NCBI RefSeq assembly: GCF_900168115.1
Contig: NZ_FUZC01000003.1
Coordinates: 266,314 to 330,313 of the forward strand
Direction of reading: 5' to 3'
From: Salegentibacter salinarum
GTDB taxonomy: Bacteria; Bacteroidota; Bacteroidia; Flavobacteriales; Flavobacteriaceae
DNA length: 64,000 nucleotides
The notes under the pieces were generated by a model. That model had not been told where the DNA came from. It worked only from the letters and a program-made list of their open reading frames with translations, and did no database searches. Below are positions 1 through 9,510 of the stretch, in pieces (the first letter of the stretch is position 1; each line of letters opens with the position of its first letter). A program made the position numbers and the translations under genes.

Positions 1-330
1 CCATTCCCAGGTATAGGTTGTTGCCTGGTCATCTGCGGTGAGAGAACTATACTCGTAGTAAGGAACTTCAATTCCTTGCGGAAGAGTGGGCCATACGATG
101 TCAGTTCCCACCTGCCAAACTGCAAGCCATCCCTGAGCCCAACTAAGACCTTGATAGGCTCCCATTTGTTGATAAAGACCGACTAATGCTGCTTCGAATC
201 CAAGGGCATCAGTTAAATTTTCTGGTGTATACGCTGAACGCACTTCTTCTTCAAGAAAAGAGTCTTCGCAAGAAGCAACTATAACTGCAAAACTAAAAAC
301 AAGTGCTGTTATTTTAAAATATCGTTTCAT
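1..330 (-). CDS. SusD/RagB-family outer-membrane lipoprotein, partial (N-terminus only)
   Basis: The first 110 residues of a surface glycan-binding lipoprotein are visible; the rest lies beyond the left edge. The start is a clean ATG at 328-330 on the minus strand. A lipoprotein signal peptide runs to a lipobox ending in Cys21 (VASC), followed by EDSFLEEE, the usual opening of SusD proteins. Next comes the helical segment with SWAQGWLAVWQVGTD typical of the N-terminal SusD domain. It lies 20 bp downstream of a susC-type gene on the same strand, the normal susC-susD order. Known role of the family: captures oligosaccharide at the cell surface and hands it to the SusC channel. The exact ligand cannot be read from this fragment. 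Confidence 0.93.
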   Translation of the reverse strand, partial: MKRYFKITALVFSFAVIVASCEDSFLEEEVRSAYTPENLTDALGFEAALVGLYQQMGAYQGLSWAQGWLAVWQVGTDIVWPTLPQGIEVPYYEYSSLTADDQATTYTWEW

Positions 331-350
331 ATCTATTCTGTTATTTATTT

Positions 351-3338
351 TTAAAGAGAAACATTTAATCCTACGGAAAAGGTTCTAACCACAGGGTAAT
401 TATTTGTCCAGTTTCCGCTTCCGCGAGGATCTTGATTACTTTCAGGATCCCATCCAATCCAATCTGTAAATGTATAAAGGTTTCTTCCGGCAACGTAAAT
501 CATAAAATTACTTACTCCATAATTTTCAATAATATCTGCAGGTAATCTATAGCTTAATCTCGCATCTTTAATTCTTACAAAGCTGGCATCTCGAGGAAAA
601 CCATAGCCGCGTGGATTACGATACCCCATAGAGGCAAATTCATTGGAAGGGTTTTCGGGTGTCCAGTAACCTACATCAATAGGAGTATTTCTTCTTCCGC
701 CTTCATCAGCAAAGTGGATATCACTATTATTTTTTAGAACTCCCTGAATAGTTTGTACAAAAATGCTGAAATCAAAGTTCTTATAACTTAGCCGGTTTGT
801 TAAACCACCTGTCCATGATGGGAGACCGGTTCCAAGATATTTCCTATCATTTTCAGGGTCTATAACACCGTCTCCATTTAGGTCTGCAAATTTTAAATCC
901 CCGGGCCGGGCACTCGGGTCCCAGTTTGAAGGATCTTCGCCTTCCTGCCAAACTCCTACCATCTCGTAGTCATAAACAGCCCAGAGAGGTTTACCAATAA
1001 ACCAACGGTTTCCAAGGTCATCTTCACCATCACCGTAGATATCTAAAAGTTCATTTTTGAAGGTTGAAAAGTTGAGGTCCATTTCCCATCTAAAATTATC
1101 ATTCCGAATTGGAACAGTGTTCAGAGTTACTTCCAAACCAGTGTTTTGCATTTCTCCCAGGTTATCCCATACAGAATTAGACCCGGTAATACTAGGTAAA
1201 CTTCTTTGAATCAAAATATCTCGTGTTCTACTTCTATAAGCTTCAATGGTACCTCCCAACCTATTTTCGAAAAAGCCAAAATCAATACCAAAGTTTGCAG
1301 AGGTGGTAGTTTCCCAGTTTAGATTAGTGTTACCCATACCGCCGAGATAAGTCCCGACCTGCGCTGAACCACCAAATGGGTACAAGGTGGTGCTGGCAGT
1401 TGTTTGGGTTTGACCTACTCCCACTGCCTGGTTTCCAGTTTCCCCGTAGGAAAAACGTAATTTAAGTTGATTTATATTATCAGAGTCCTGAAGAAAGTCT
1501 TCCCTATGAACGTTCCAACCTAAAGCCATGGATGGGAATATTCCATATTTATCGGTATCGGCACCAAAGGCTGAGAAACCATCACGACGCGCTGTAAGGG
1601 TTAACAAATATTTACTGTCGTAATTATAGTTTATTCGTCCCATTTGAGAAAGTAGAGTAGATTTCCAGCTGTTGGATGATCCACCAATATTTTCCCCTGC
1701 GCCAATATTATAATAGGAAAGCGCATCATTTATAAAACCGGAGGAATTGGAACTGGAAGTGAAATATTCATTTTCCTGAGCACTATACAAAGCTGTGAAA
1801 TCTAAATTATGTTTCCCGAAACTTTTTGTGTAAGAAAGAATATTTTCAATAACCCAGTTGTTTTCTTCAGAATTAGTTAGGTTGGCCGTTCCTCCTTGTG
1901 TGTTATTTGCAGCCCTACCTGAATAGAATCGATAAGTATATGGGTTGTGTGCATACGAAGCATTGAATCTATATGAAAGACCTTCTATAAAGCCTGGAGT
2001 CAATTCTGCAAATGCATTTCCGGAGAAATTATTATCCCTTTCCATTCTATCCGTATTTAACGGTAGTAATGGGTTAGCGAATAATTGTTCCGGTTCCATT
2101 GGGAAAATAATCATATTTCCTTCGTCATCATAAGGCACAGAGTAAGGGCTCATAGCAGCAGCTTCTAATAGATTAGCTCTTCCACCATTAAAATTGTTGT
2201 TTGCAAAGAATGCGTTTACACCAACTTTTAGATAATCGGTTACATCAAGATCCAGATTAGTTCTAAAAGTTACTTTTTGATAATCATACCCTTGAATTAC
2301 CCCTTTTTGATCCAGGAACCCTCCAGATAAATAATAACTGGCATTTTCGCTTCCTCCGTTTATACTTAAATTGTGTTCCTGAATTACCCCTGTTCTGGTA
2401 ACTTCGTCAATCCAGTCGGTAGTACGACCGGCTTCATAATTTTCAACTTCTCTGAAGTTAGGAAGGATTCTGTTTTGCTCCAACCCCATTGCATTCATAT
2501 AGTCCGCATATTTCTGAACGTATGCATCCGGGCCTCTTGGTTCGAAAATATTAGCAATTTCTTCAACACCTCCATATACGGTATAATTTATAGTTGGTTT
2601 TCCAAGTTTTCCTTCTTTAGTGGTAATAAGAATAACACCATTTGAACCACGTGTACCATATATAGCTACAGCTGAAGCATCTTTTAACACCTCAATAGAT
2701 TTAATGTCCCGTGTGTTAATATCATTCAATGTTCCAAAAAATGGAGAACCATCAAGAACGATAAAAGGGCTATTATTAGCATTTATGGAGTTCACACCTC
2801 TTACCTGTATAGAGCCAGTACTTCCAGGTACAGATGAGCCTTCTGTAATATTCAAGCCTGCAGTAGTACCCTGGATAGCCTGGGTGACATTTGTTACTGG
2901 AAGATTTTCCAATCTTTCCTGGGGTACTGAAGAAACAGAACCGGTAACATCCGATCTTTTCTGAGTACCATAACCTACTACCACTACTTCATCTAATTGT
3001 CCAAGATCTTCTTCAAGAACAACGTTATTAATAGCTTCCTGGTCATTTACTGGTATTTCTTTGGTCTCAAAACCAATATAGGAAAATACCAGGATCGCAT
3101 CTGGTCCCGAAACCTCAATTTCGTAATTTCCATCAAAATCAGTCACAACACCATTATTGGTGTTTTTTTCCATCACTGTTACACCCGGTACAGGCAAATT
3201 GTCTGCTGCACTTGTAACAGTACCTGTAATAATTTCTTGAACTTTTTTATTGTTTTCTGCATTTTTAAAAGGTAATGCCTGAAAAGAAAAAAGTAAAGCA
3301 ACGCATAAGATTGCATTGTGTAAATTTTTCACATTCAT
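351..3338 (-). CDS. SusC/RagA-family TonB-dependent outer-membrane transporter
   Basis: This 995-residue protein is a TonB-dependent importer of oligosaccharides, partner of the SusD protein just downstream. In order it shows an N-terminal signal region (about 1-25), a carboxypeptidase-D regulatory-like domain (about 37-110, with GTVTSAADNLPVPGV), the SusC signature LDEVVVVGYG (about 115-124), a plug domain (to about 245) and a long beta-barrel ending in SVGLNVSL. The length is normal for the family. It is the first gene of its minus-strand unit, with a good Bacteroidetes-type promoter at 3391-3421. The neighbouring divergent GH43/GH97/GH105 operon suggests a pectic side-chain or rhamnogalacturonan oligosaccharide as cargo; that is inference from context. 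Confidence 0.96.
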   Translation of the reverse strand: MNVKNLHNAILCVALLFSFQALPFKNAENNKKVQEIITGTVTSAADNLPVPGVTVMEKNTNNGVVTDFDGNYEIEVSGPDAILVFSYIGFETKEIPVNDQEAINNVVLEEDLGQLDEVVVVGYGTQKRSDVTGSVSSVPQERLENLPVTNVTQAIQGTTAGLNITEGSSVPGSTGSIQVRGVNSINANNSPFIVLDGSPFFGTLNDINTRDIKSIEVLKDASAVAIYGTRGSNGVILITTKEGKLGKPTINYTVYGGVEEIANIFEPRGPDAYVQKYADYMNAMGLEQNRILPNFREVENYEAGRTTDWIDEVTRTGVIQEHNLSINGGSENASYYLSGGFLDQKGVIQGYDYQKVTFRTNLDLDVTDYLKVGVNAFFANNNFNGGRANLLEAAAMSPYSVPYDDEGNMIIFPMEPEQLFANPLLPLNTDRMERDNNFSGNAFAELTPGFIEGLSYRFNASYAHNPYTYRFYSGRAANNTQGGTANLTNSEENNWVIENILSYTKSFGKHNLDFTALYSAQENEYFTSSSNSSGFINDALSYYNIGAGENIGGSSNSWKSTLLSQMGRINYNYDSKYLLTLTARRDGFSAFGADTDKYGIFPSMALGWNVHREDFLQDSDNINQLKLRFSYGETGNQAVGVGQTQTTASTTLYPFGGSAQVGTYLGGMGNTNLNWETTTSANFGIDFGFFENRLGGTIEAYRSRTRDILIQRSLPSITGSNSVWDNLGEMQNTGLEVTLNTVPIRNDNFRWEMDLNFSTFKNELLDIYGDGEDDLGNRWFIGKPLWAVYDYEMVGVWQEGEDPSNWDPSARPGDLKFADLNGDGVIDPENDRKYLGTGLPSWTGGLTNRLSYKNFDFSIFVQTIQGVLKNNSDIHFADEGGRRNTPIDVGYWTPENPSNEFASMGYRNPRGYGFPRDASFVRIKDARLSYRLPADIIENYGVSNFMIYVAGRNLYTFTDWIGWDPESNQDPRGSGNWTNNYPVVRTFSVGLNVSL

Positions 3339-3390
3339 AATAGTTTTTTGGTTTAGATAATTAACTCAAACGATTTCGAATAACTTAATG

Positions 3391-3421
3391 TAAACATAAA
3401 GATCTTTTTTAAATGTGCAAA
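3391..3421 (-). promoter_or_regulatory. Bacteroidetes-type promoter of the left susC-susD pair
   Basis: On the minus strand TTTG (3418-3421) is followed by exactly 19 nt and then TATGTTTA (3391-3398). This fits the -33 TTTG / -7 TAnnTTTG pattern of Bacteroidetes with one mismatch. Transcription would start near 3384, leaving a leader of about 45 nt before the susC ATG at 3338. Unlike the promoters of the central operons it has an intact -33 box and no rCAGkAc...GGATACc element. Confidence 0.55.
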
Positions 3422-3675
3422 GTACGTTTATTAAAGTGTCAAAAATTTAACAAAAAAAAGGTTAAAATATGGTTTATATTTCCATAGTAAATTATCTTAA
3501 TCCTATTGATTCCATAGGCTTGTAATCGATTGAAATCAAAAAGTTAAATTACTGTTAAATTAAAAATATAGAGGTGAAAAACTCAAACAGAGTAAAATTT
3601 GGTGGAAATCAATTAGAGTGAGTAATTACTAGTATTTTCCAATTTAAAATTTATTTTTATTGAATTTATTGCTTT

Positions 3676-3687
3676 GGGTAATTACCC
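3676..3687. promoter_or_regulatory. Perfect 12-bp palindrome GGGTAATTACCC (candidate operator)
   Basis: A perfect palindrome with core GTAATTAC. A second perfect copy of the core lies inside AGTAATTACT at 3621-3630, with centres 56 bp apart. Both are in the divergent control region of the left PUL. This may be an operator for an unidentified regulator encoded elsewhere; short palindromes of this kind can also arise by chance in AT-rich DNA. Confidence 0.3.
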
Positions 3688-4238
3688 TCCTGGGATTATA
3701 AATAAAGAGAAATAAGACTAAACTTATTATTAAGTCAAAGGTTTTTTATATGTAATAAATTGATTATTAGTTTTTTAATTTCAGATAATTAAGATGTTGG
3801 TTTTTTTGTTAATATAGTTTTTGATGTTTGCGACGTTTTATAACGCAAATTTTTACTTTTATTTTATTCCTGAAAATGAGTGGTTCTATGGATAAATCTC
3901 ATTTTACATAAAGGAAGTTATTAAACGTAGGATAAACATTTATTTTTTATATTAGCCGCAATACTATAAGATTATTAATGAATTTAAGAACCGTATTGTA
4001 CTTTGGTTAACAAATAATTAAATTTCGAAGTAAACCTAAATATCTCTATGTAAATATGTTACAAAAAAATATTTTACCTCTTTTTTTAGATTAAAAAATC
4101 GTCATAGGATTTAACTTATATAGACTGAAGTACGAGACCAGTTTGATTAAAACCTATGTCCATATAAATATAGGTTTACTGAGTTATCTCTTTGAAAATT
4201 TTTCCTTCAAAAAGGAAGGAAATATAAAATATAAGAAA

Positions 4239-5372
4239 ATGGAAAGAAAAGTAATATTTCTAGTGTTTTTGGTTAACAGTCTTAGTATTACCGCCCAGGA
4301 GACTACCTATCCCTATGATGCTTTTTATCCCGGGACGATTTGGGAAGATTCTGGAGAAAACCATATTAATGCCCACGGGGGTGGAATTATGTTTAAAGGG
4401 GACACCTATTATTGGTATGGAGAGCATAAAGGAAAAAGTAGTAAAGCGAGAGTTGGAATAAATGTTTATAGCTCTAAAGACCTTTATAACTGGAAAAAAG
4501 AAGGAGTGGCTCTTGCTGTAGAAGACGATCCTGATTCCGAGATTACAGGCGGAAGTGTTATGGAAAGACCTAAGGTAGTTTATAATGAAAAAACAGGAAA
4601 ATATGTAATGTGGTTTCATTTAGAGTTAAAAGGGCAGGGCTATGCCGCTGCAAGAACGGGTTTGGCTGTTAGTGATAATCCAACCGGTCCTTTCGAGTAT
4701 TTAAAATCTTTTAGACCCAATGCAGGGGTATGGCCTAAAAATTTTAAGGAAGAATGGAAAGAAACGCCTGAGGACGGTGATGCTGAAGAATGGTGGACGG
4801 ATGAATGGTACAAAGCTTTAAATGATGGAATGTTTGTAAGGCGGGATTTTGAAGATGGTCAAATGGCCCGCGATATGACTGTTTTTGTTGATGACGATGG
4901 AACGGCTTATCACATCCATTCTTCAGAGGAAAATCAAACTCTACATATTTCAGAATTAACTGATGATTATTTAGGCTTTACCGATAATTGGGTGAGAGTA
5001 AAACCTGGCGGGCAAAACGAAGCACCAACTATATTTAAGCACAAAGAGCATTATTATATGATTACCTCCGGTCTTACAGGCTGGGAACCTAATAAAGCCC
5101 GTTCTTTTAAAGCAGAATCGGTTATGGGACCCTGGAAAGGCCTTGGAAATCCCGCAAAAGGAGAAGAGGCTAATGTGACTTTTAGGTCGCAAAGTACTTT
5201 TGTTTTACCGGTACAGGGAAAAGAAAACGCCTATATCTTTATGGCGGATAGATGGAAACCCGATAATCATATTGATGGTCGTTATATCTGGCTTCCTATA
5301 GAATTTAAAAATGATAAACCTATTATAGAATGGCATGACCAGTGGGATTTGTCTTTTTTTAATGAAGAATAA
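4239..5372 (+). CDS. Secreted GH43-family glycoside hydrolase
   Basis: A secreted five-bladed-propeller hydrolase of about 377 residues, probably acting on arabinose- or galactose-containing side chains. The start at 4239 is preferred over the upstream in-frame codon at 4143 because it opens directly with a signal peptide (MERKVIFLVF... to ITAQ); the upstream 32 residues look non-coding. The N-terminal blade carries GTIWEDS and the hallmark INAHGGGI...YYWYGEH, seen in GH43 enzymes of the exo-galactanase/arabinofuranosidase kind. YSSKDLYNWKKEG and GMFVRRDFEDGQMARDMTVFVDDDG follow. It is the first gene of a plus-strand operon (33 bp before the next gene). The substrate cannot be fixed from sequence alone. 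Confidence 0.85.
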   Translation: MERKVIFLVFLVNSLSITAQETTYPYDAFYPGTIWEDSGENHINAHGGGIMFKGDTYYWYGEHKGKSSKARVGINVYSSKDLYNWKKEGVALAVEDDPDSEITGGSVMERPKVVYNEKTGKYVMWFHLELKGQGYAAARTGLAVSDNPTGPFEYLKSFRPNAGVWPKNFKEEWKETPEDGDAEEWWTDEWYKALNDGMFVRRDFEDGQMARDMTVFVDDDGTAYHIHSSEENQTLHISELTDDYLGFTDNWVRVKPGGQNEAPTIFKHKEHYYMITSGLTGWEPNKARSFKAESVMGPWKGLGNPAKGEEANVTFRSQSTFVLPVQGKENAYIFMADRWKPDNHIDGRYIWLPIEFKNDKPIIEWHDQWDLSFFNEE

Positions 5373-5405
5373 TGACCAAACTATTAACCAATTTTAAATT
5401 TTAAA

Positions 5406-7580
5406 ATGAAAAAAAAATATTCTGTATTCCAGTACTTCCTGCTATCGGTATTAAGTCTTTTGTTATATGCCTGTGAAAACACTGAAAAAAGTGAGTATAA
5501 TAAAAATGAAAATGTAGCCTACCTATTTACATATTTTACCGGTAATGGTGAAGGCGAAGAGGCCGTTCGTTATGCGCTTAGTGAAGACGGCTATAACTAC
5601 TATGCCCTTAACAATAATGAGCCTATAATTAGTTCTGAAGAAATCAGCAATACCGGTGGTGTTCGTGACCCACATATATTAAGAGGTGCCAATAGAAGCT
5701 TTAGAATGGTGGTGACCGATTTGTTGACTCAGAACGGTTGGAGTAATACTGAAATGGTATTGTTAAAATCTGATAATTTAATCGATTGGACTTCTACGGT
5801 CATTAATATCCCGGATACTTTTGAGGAATTTTCAGATGTTAGCAGGGTGTGGGCACCGCAAACTTTTTACGATGAGGAAAAAGAAAAATATATGGTTTAT
5901 TTTTCCATGTTACAGCCTGATAGTTATGACAAGATTTACTATGCCTACGCCAATGAAGATTTTACTGAACTCGAGACGACTCCTAAACAATTATTTTACA
6001 ATCCTAAAGAAATGGCCAGTATAGATGGTGACATCATTAAAAAGGACGGTAAATTCCATCTTTTCTATAAAACTGAGGGAGATGAAGATAAAGGGATAAA
6101 AGTAGCGATTTCAGATAGTTTGACCGGCGGCTACGAGCCTATGGAAGGTAATGTAGACCAAACCGACCAGGCGGTAGAAGGTAGCGGGGTTTTTAAACTC
6201 ATAGATTCAGATAAATATATTTTAATGTATGATGTTTATATGGATGGTCGATATGAATTTGCTGAAAGTAACGATCTGAAAAATTTTGAGTTGGTAAGCG
6301 AAGATATTTCTATGAATTTTCACCCGCGTCACGGTACAGTATTGCCAATTACAGAAGAAGAAGTAAATCAACTCCTGGAGGCATTTCCTTCAGATGATTT
6401 TCCGGTAATTACCGGGAGTAATTCTTCAGCAGTAAAGCAGAAAAATATAATAATAGACGAGGCTGAAAAGTCTATCTACTTACCTGTTAAAAATGGAACC
6501 GATCTTAGCAGTTTTAATCCTGAATTAGGAACTTTTCCCAGTATTGAAATCACGAATCCTGAAGCTAAAAACTTCGAAAACGGTGTACAGGAATACACTG
6601 TGAAATTAGCCAATGGTGAAGAGAAAATTTATAAAGTTCAGGTAGAAATAGCTAATAATCCTGTTGTTGAAGGTTATTACGCCGATCCTGAAATTATATA
6701 TTCAGAAAGGGAAGAAAAGTATTACCTGTATCCAACCAGCGATGGCTTTCACGGATGGTCAGGCACTTATTTTGAAACTTTTTCTTCAGAAGATTTAATC
6801 AATTGGAAAAATGAGGGTACAATTTTAGACCTTAAAAAAGATGTGGACTGGGCAGATAGAAATGCCTGGGCTCCTTGCGCTATTGAAAAGGAAATAGATG
6901 GAGAATACAAGTATTTCTATTACTTCACAGCCGCCCAAAAAATTGGGGTAGCGGTTGCAGATCAACCTGAAGGGCCTTTTGAAGATATCGGGGAGCCTTT
7001 AATTTCAGAAAAACCGGAAGGGGTAAAAGGTGGTCAGGTCATCGACCCTGATGTTTTTACCGATCCCGAAAGCGGAAAAAGCTATTTGTATTGGGGTAAC
7101 GGATTTATGGCGGTTGCCGAATTAAATGAAGATATGACTTCTCTAAAGGAAGGAACTGAAAAAGTTATTACTCCCGATAATACGTTTAGGGAAGGTGCTG
7201 AGGTGTTTTTTAGAGATGGTAAATACTACTTTCTATGGTCAGAAAACGATACTAGAAGTCCGGATTACCGGGTAAGATATGCTACTTCTACCTCGCCAAC
7301 TGGTCCACTTGAAATTCCTGAAGAAAATATGGTAATTGAAAAAGATGAAGAAAACGAAATTTATGGTACAGGCCATAATTCGGTTATCCAGGTGCCGGGA
7401 AAAGATGAATGGTATATCGTTTATCATCGCTTCACCCGCCCCAAAGGTATCGATATGGGACGGGAAGCCGGATTTCATCGCGAAGTTGCCATTGATAAAT
7501 TGGAGTTTGATGAGGACGGTACTATTAAGAAGGTGAAGCCGACGGTTAAAGGGATAGAATCCTTAAAAACTTCGGAGTAA
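5406..7580 (+). CDS. Lipoprotein with two GH43-type propeller domains
   Basis: This 724-residue lipoprotein (lipobox LLYAC, Cys23) has two separate GH43-like domains. Domain 1 (about 38-345) starts with YLFTYFTGNGEGEEAVRY and has candidate catalytic residues Asp88 (VRDPHIL) and Glu258 (AVEGSGVF). A beta-rich linker domain follows (about 350-420). Domain 2 (about 424-720) is a more classical GH43 with Asp427 (YYADPEI), WAPCAIE, IDPDVFTDP and Glu596 (REGAEVFF). Domain 1 is clearly related to the C-terminal half of the esterase fusion at 12040-13842, which shares YFTGNG, LSxDGYxYxALNN and RDPxI. Its stop overlaps the next start (TAATG). Probable role: exo-acting arabinofuranosidase or galactosidase on pectic side chains. 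Confidence 0.87.
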   Translation: MKKKYSVFQYFLLSVLSLLLYACENTEKSEYNKNENVAYLFTYFTGNGEGEEAVRYALSEDGYNYYALNNNEPIISSEEISNTGGVRDPHILRGANRSFRMVVTDLLTQNGWSNTEMVLLKSDNLIDWTSTVINIPDTFEEFSDVSRVWAPQTFYDEEKEKYMVYFSMLQPDSYDKIYYAYANEDFTELETTPKQLFYNPKEMASIDGDIIKKDGKFHLFYKTEGDEDKGIKVAISDSLTGGYEPMEGNVDQTDQAVEGSGVFKLIDSDKYILMYDVYMDGRYEFAESNDLKNFELVSEDISMNFHPRHGTVLPITEEEVNQLLEAFPSDDFPVITGSNSSAVKQKNIIIDEAEKSIYLPVKNGTDLSSFNPELGTFPSIEITNPEAKNFENGVQEYTVKLANGEEKIYKVQVEIANNPVVEGYYADPEIIYSEREEKYYLYPTSDGFHGWSGTYFETFSSEDLINWKNEGTILDLKKDVDWADRNAWAPCAIEKEIDGEYKYFYYFTAAQKIGVAVADQPEGPFEDIGEPLISEKPEGVKGGQVIDPDVFTDPESGKSYLYWGNGFMAVAELNEDMTSLKEGTEKVITPDNTFREGAEVFFRDGKYYFLWSENDTRSPDYRVRYATSTSPTGPLEIPEENMVIEKDEENEIYGTGHNSVIQVPGKDEWYIVYHRFTRPKGIDMGREAGFHREVAIDKLEFDEDGTIKKVKPTVKGIESLKTSE

Positions 7581-9508
7581 TGAGGAAGTTTATAGCATCG
7601 GTTTTTGGGTTAGTGATTTTGTATTCCTGTTCCGATCAGGAAATGAAGAATGCGAACTTCAGTAATCCGGCAAATGATATTAAACTGGAGGTGAGCGTTA
7701 ATGAAAATGGGGAATTAGTTTACATGGTTTCTTATAAGGATAAGGGCATTTTACAGGAATCGAAATTAGGCCTGTCCAGGGAAGATTCAGATTTCACAAA
7801 AAACCTTAAAATTATCGAGGTTTCAGATAAAGAAGAAGTTTCAGAGGATTATAAGCTTTTCCACGGAAAACAGTCAGAAATTAGTTATACAGCAAATCAA
7901 TATACTTTAAAAGTAGAAAATGGGGATCAGAAACAAATGGGGATCGATTTTCATTTAGGTGAGAATTCTCTTGGATTTCGCTATCGTTTTCCAGAGGGGG
8001 AATCGGGTGTCAAAATAATTAATGAGGAAAAAACCACTTTTAATTTTACTTCAGAAGCCCGGGGCTGGTTGCAACCTATGTCTAAAGCAAAAACCGGTTG
8101 GGCGGAAACCAATCCTTCTTATGAAGAGAATTATAAAATGAATATTCCTCTTAATACTAAGCCCGAAATTGGTGAGGGTTGGGTATATCCGGCACTAATA
8201 AAGGAAGGAGAAACCTGGATTTTAATTTCTGAAACCGCGCCAAACCGAAATTTTAGTGCCAGTAGGTTAAAGTCTGAAGAGAATGCTTTAAAAGTTAGTT
8301 TTCCTCAAAAAGAAGAAGTTTTTCCGGGAGGTGAATTATTACCTAACGCGGAACTGCCCTTGGAAAGTCCGTGGCGTACTTTAGCCTTTGGCAACCTTGA
8401 AGATGTTGTTAGTAATACCATTGTTACTGATTTGGCGGAACCTACAAAACAAGAAGAAACCGATTATATTAAGCCAGGGCTATCTTCGTGGAGTTGGGCC
8501 TTGTTAAAAGATGAGTCGGTAAATTACTACACCACCAAAAAATTTATTGACTACGCTGCCGATATGAATTGGGCTTATTGCCTTATCGATGTTAATTGGG
8601 ACGAAAATATTGGATGGGAGCGTATGCAAGAGTTGGTAGATTATGCCGACGAAAAATCGGTAAAATTACTGCTATGGTATAATTCTTCAGGTGATTGGAA
8701 TAGTACACCTTATACTCCAAAAGGTAAATTACTCACAAAAGAAAGTCGGGAAAATCAATTCAAAAAATTAAAGGAGATTGGTGTTGCCGGTGTTAAGATC
8801 GACTTTTTTGGAGGAGATGGGCAATCGGTAGTTGATTATTATCACGACATACTTGAAGATGCCGCAAAATATAAGTTATTAGTTAATTTTCACGGCGCTA
8901 CCTTGCCAAGGGGATGGCATAGAACTTATCCAAACCTTATGACTGTTGAAGCAGTTAAAGGGCACGAATTCATCACTTTTGAACAGGAAAATGCAAATCG
9001 GGCTCCGGCCCACGCGGCAATATTGCCCTTTTCCCGAAATGTATACGACCCGATGGATTTCACTCCTATGGTTTTAGATACTATTCCGGATATCAACCGA
9101 CTTAGTACCCCGGCATTTGAATTAGCATTACCCGTCCTTTTTACTTCAGGAATACAACATATTGCAGAAACTCCGGCCGGGATGGCAAAACAACCTGAGT
9201 TTGTTAGAGAATATTTGCGAGATATCCCGGTACAATGGGATGAAAGTAAACTAATTGAGGGTTATCCCGGGCAGGAAGTGATCATGGCTAGAAGAAAGGG
9301 TGAAACCTGGCATATAGTAGGAATAAACGGTGAAAATGAAAGCAAGGAATTTGAGATTTCATTTGATTTTATTGAGAATCTTGCATCAGCCTATTTAATT
9401 ACTGATGCAAAAGAAGGTTTTACAAAACAAGAGATCGAAATAAATGAACCTATTGAAATTTTTGTTCAGCCATATGGCGGATTTGTAATTAAAATTCAAA
9501 ATAATTAA
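7580..9508 (+). CDS. GH97-family glycoside hydrolase, probably a retaining alpha-galactosidase-type enzyme
   Basis: A 642-residue lipoprotein (Cys17 in LYSC). It has the three-part GH97 layout: N-terminal beta-sandwich (about 30-270), a TIM barrel (about 290-560, starting at PGLSSWSWALLKDESVNYY), and a C-terminal beta domain. The barrel contains VKIDFFGGDGQ with Asp408. In retaining GH97 members such as BtGH97b an Asp at this place is the nucleophile, whereas inverting SusB-type members lack it. A retaining alpha-galactosidase-like activity is therefore the better guess over an alpha-glucosidase. The ATG overlaps the stop of the preceding GH43 gene by one base, showing tight translational linkage. 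Confidence 0.9.
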   Translation: MRKFIASVFGLVILYSCSDQEMKNANFSNPANDIKLEVSVNENGELVYMVSYKDKGILQESKLGLSREDSDFTKNLKIIEVSDKEEVSEDYKLFHGKQSEISYTANQYTLKVENGDQKQMGIDFHLGENSLGFRYRFPEGESGVKIINEEKTTFNFTSEARGWLQPMSKAKTGWAETNPSYEENYKMNIPLNTKPEIGEGWVYPALIKEGETWILISETAPNRNFSASRLKSEENALKVSFPQKEEVFPGGELLPNAELPLESPWRTLAFGNLEDVVSNTIVTDLAEPTKQEETDYIKPGLSSWSWALLKDESVNYYTTKKFIDYAADMNWAYCLIDVNWDENIGWERMQELVDYADEKSVKLLLWYNSSGDWNSTPYTPKGKLLTKESRENQFKKLKEIGVAGVKIDFFGGDGQSVVDYYHDILEDAAKYKLLVNFHGATLPRGWHRTYPNLMTVEAVKGHEFITFEQENANRAPAHAAILPFSRNVYDPMDFTPMVLDTIPDINRLSTPAFELALPVLFTSGIQHIAETPAGMAKQPEFVREYLRDIPVQWDESKLIEGYPGQEVIMARRKGETWHIVGINGENESKEFEISFDFIENLASAYLITDAKEGFTKQEIEINEPIEIFVQPYGGFVIKIQNN

Positions 9509-9510
9509 AT

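Larger units (their letters stand above)
3339..4238. other. 900-bp AT-rich divergent intergenic region with several inverted repeats
   Basis: No convincing gene is present; the longest ATG-started frames are tiny. It separates the minus-strand susC-susD pair from the plus-strand GH43 operon. Visible elements are the susC promoter (3391-3421), an inverted repeat CCTAT-N7-ATAGG (3502-3518), GTAATCGATTGA (3532-3543), two GTAATTAC palindromes (AGTAATTACT at 3621-3630 and GGGTAATTACCC at 3676-3687), and a weak hairpin with T-rich 3' side (TTTGCG...CGCAAA, 3827-3849, then TTTTTAC). No clear promoter with both boxes was found for the plus-strand operon. The repeats are candidate regulator sites, unproven. 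Confidence 0.6.

Noticed and set aside
3827..3860. TTTGCG...CGCAAA hairpin with T-rich tail as the terminator of a small RNA gene
   Set aside because: The stem is only 6 bp with an 11-nt loop and there is no identifiable promoter and transcript unit before it; kept only as a note under the intergenic region.
3919..3940. CGTAGGATAAAC as a sixth copy of the shared element
   Set aside because: Only the GGATA core matches, and no -7 box follows at 18 nt.
4143..4238. Upstream in-frame extension of the first GH43 gene
   Set aside because: The ATG at 4239 begins a clear signal peptide; the 32 extra residues would bury it and look like translated AT-rich leader.
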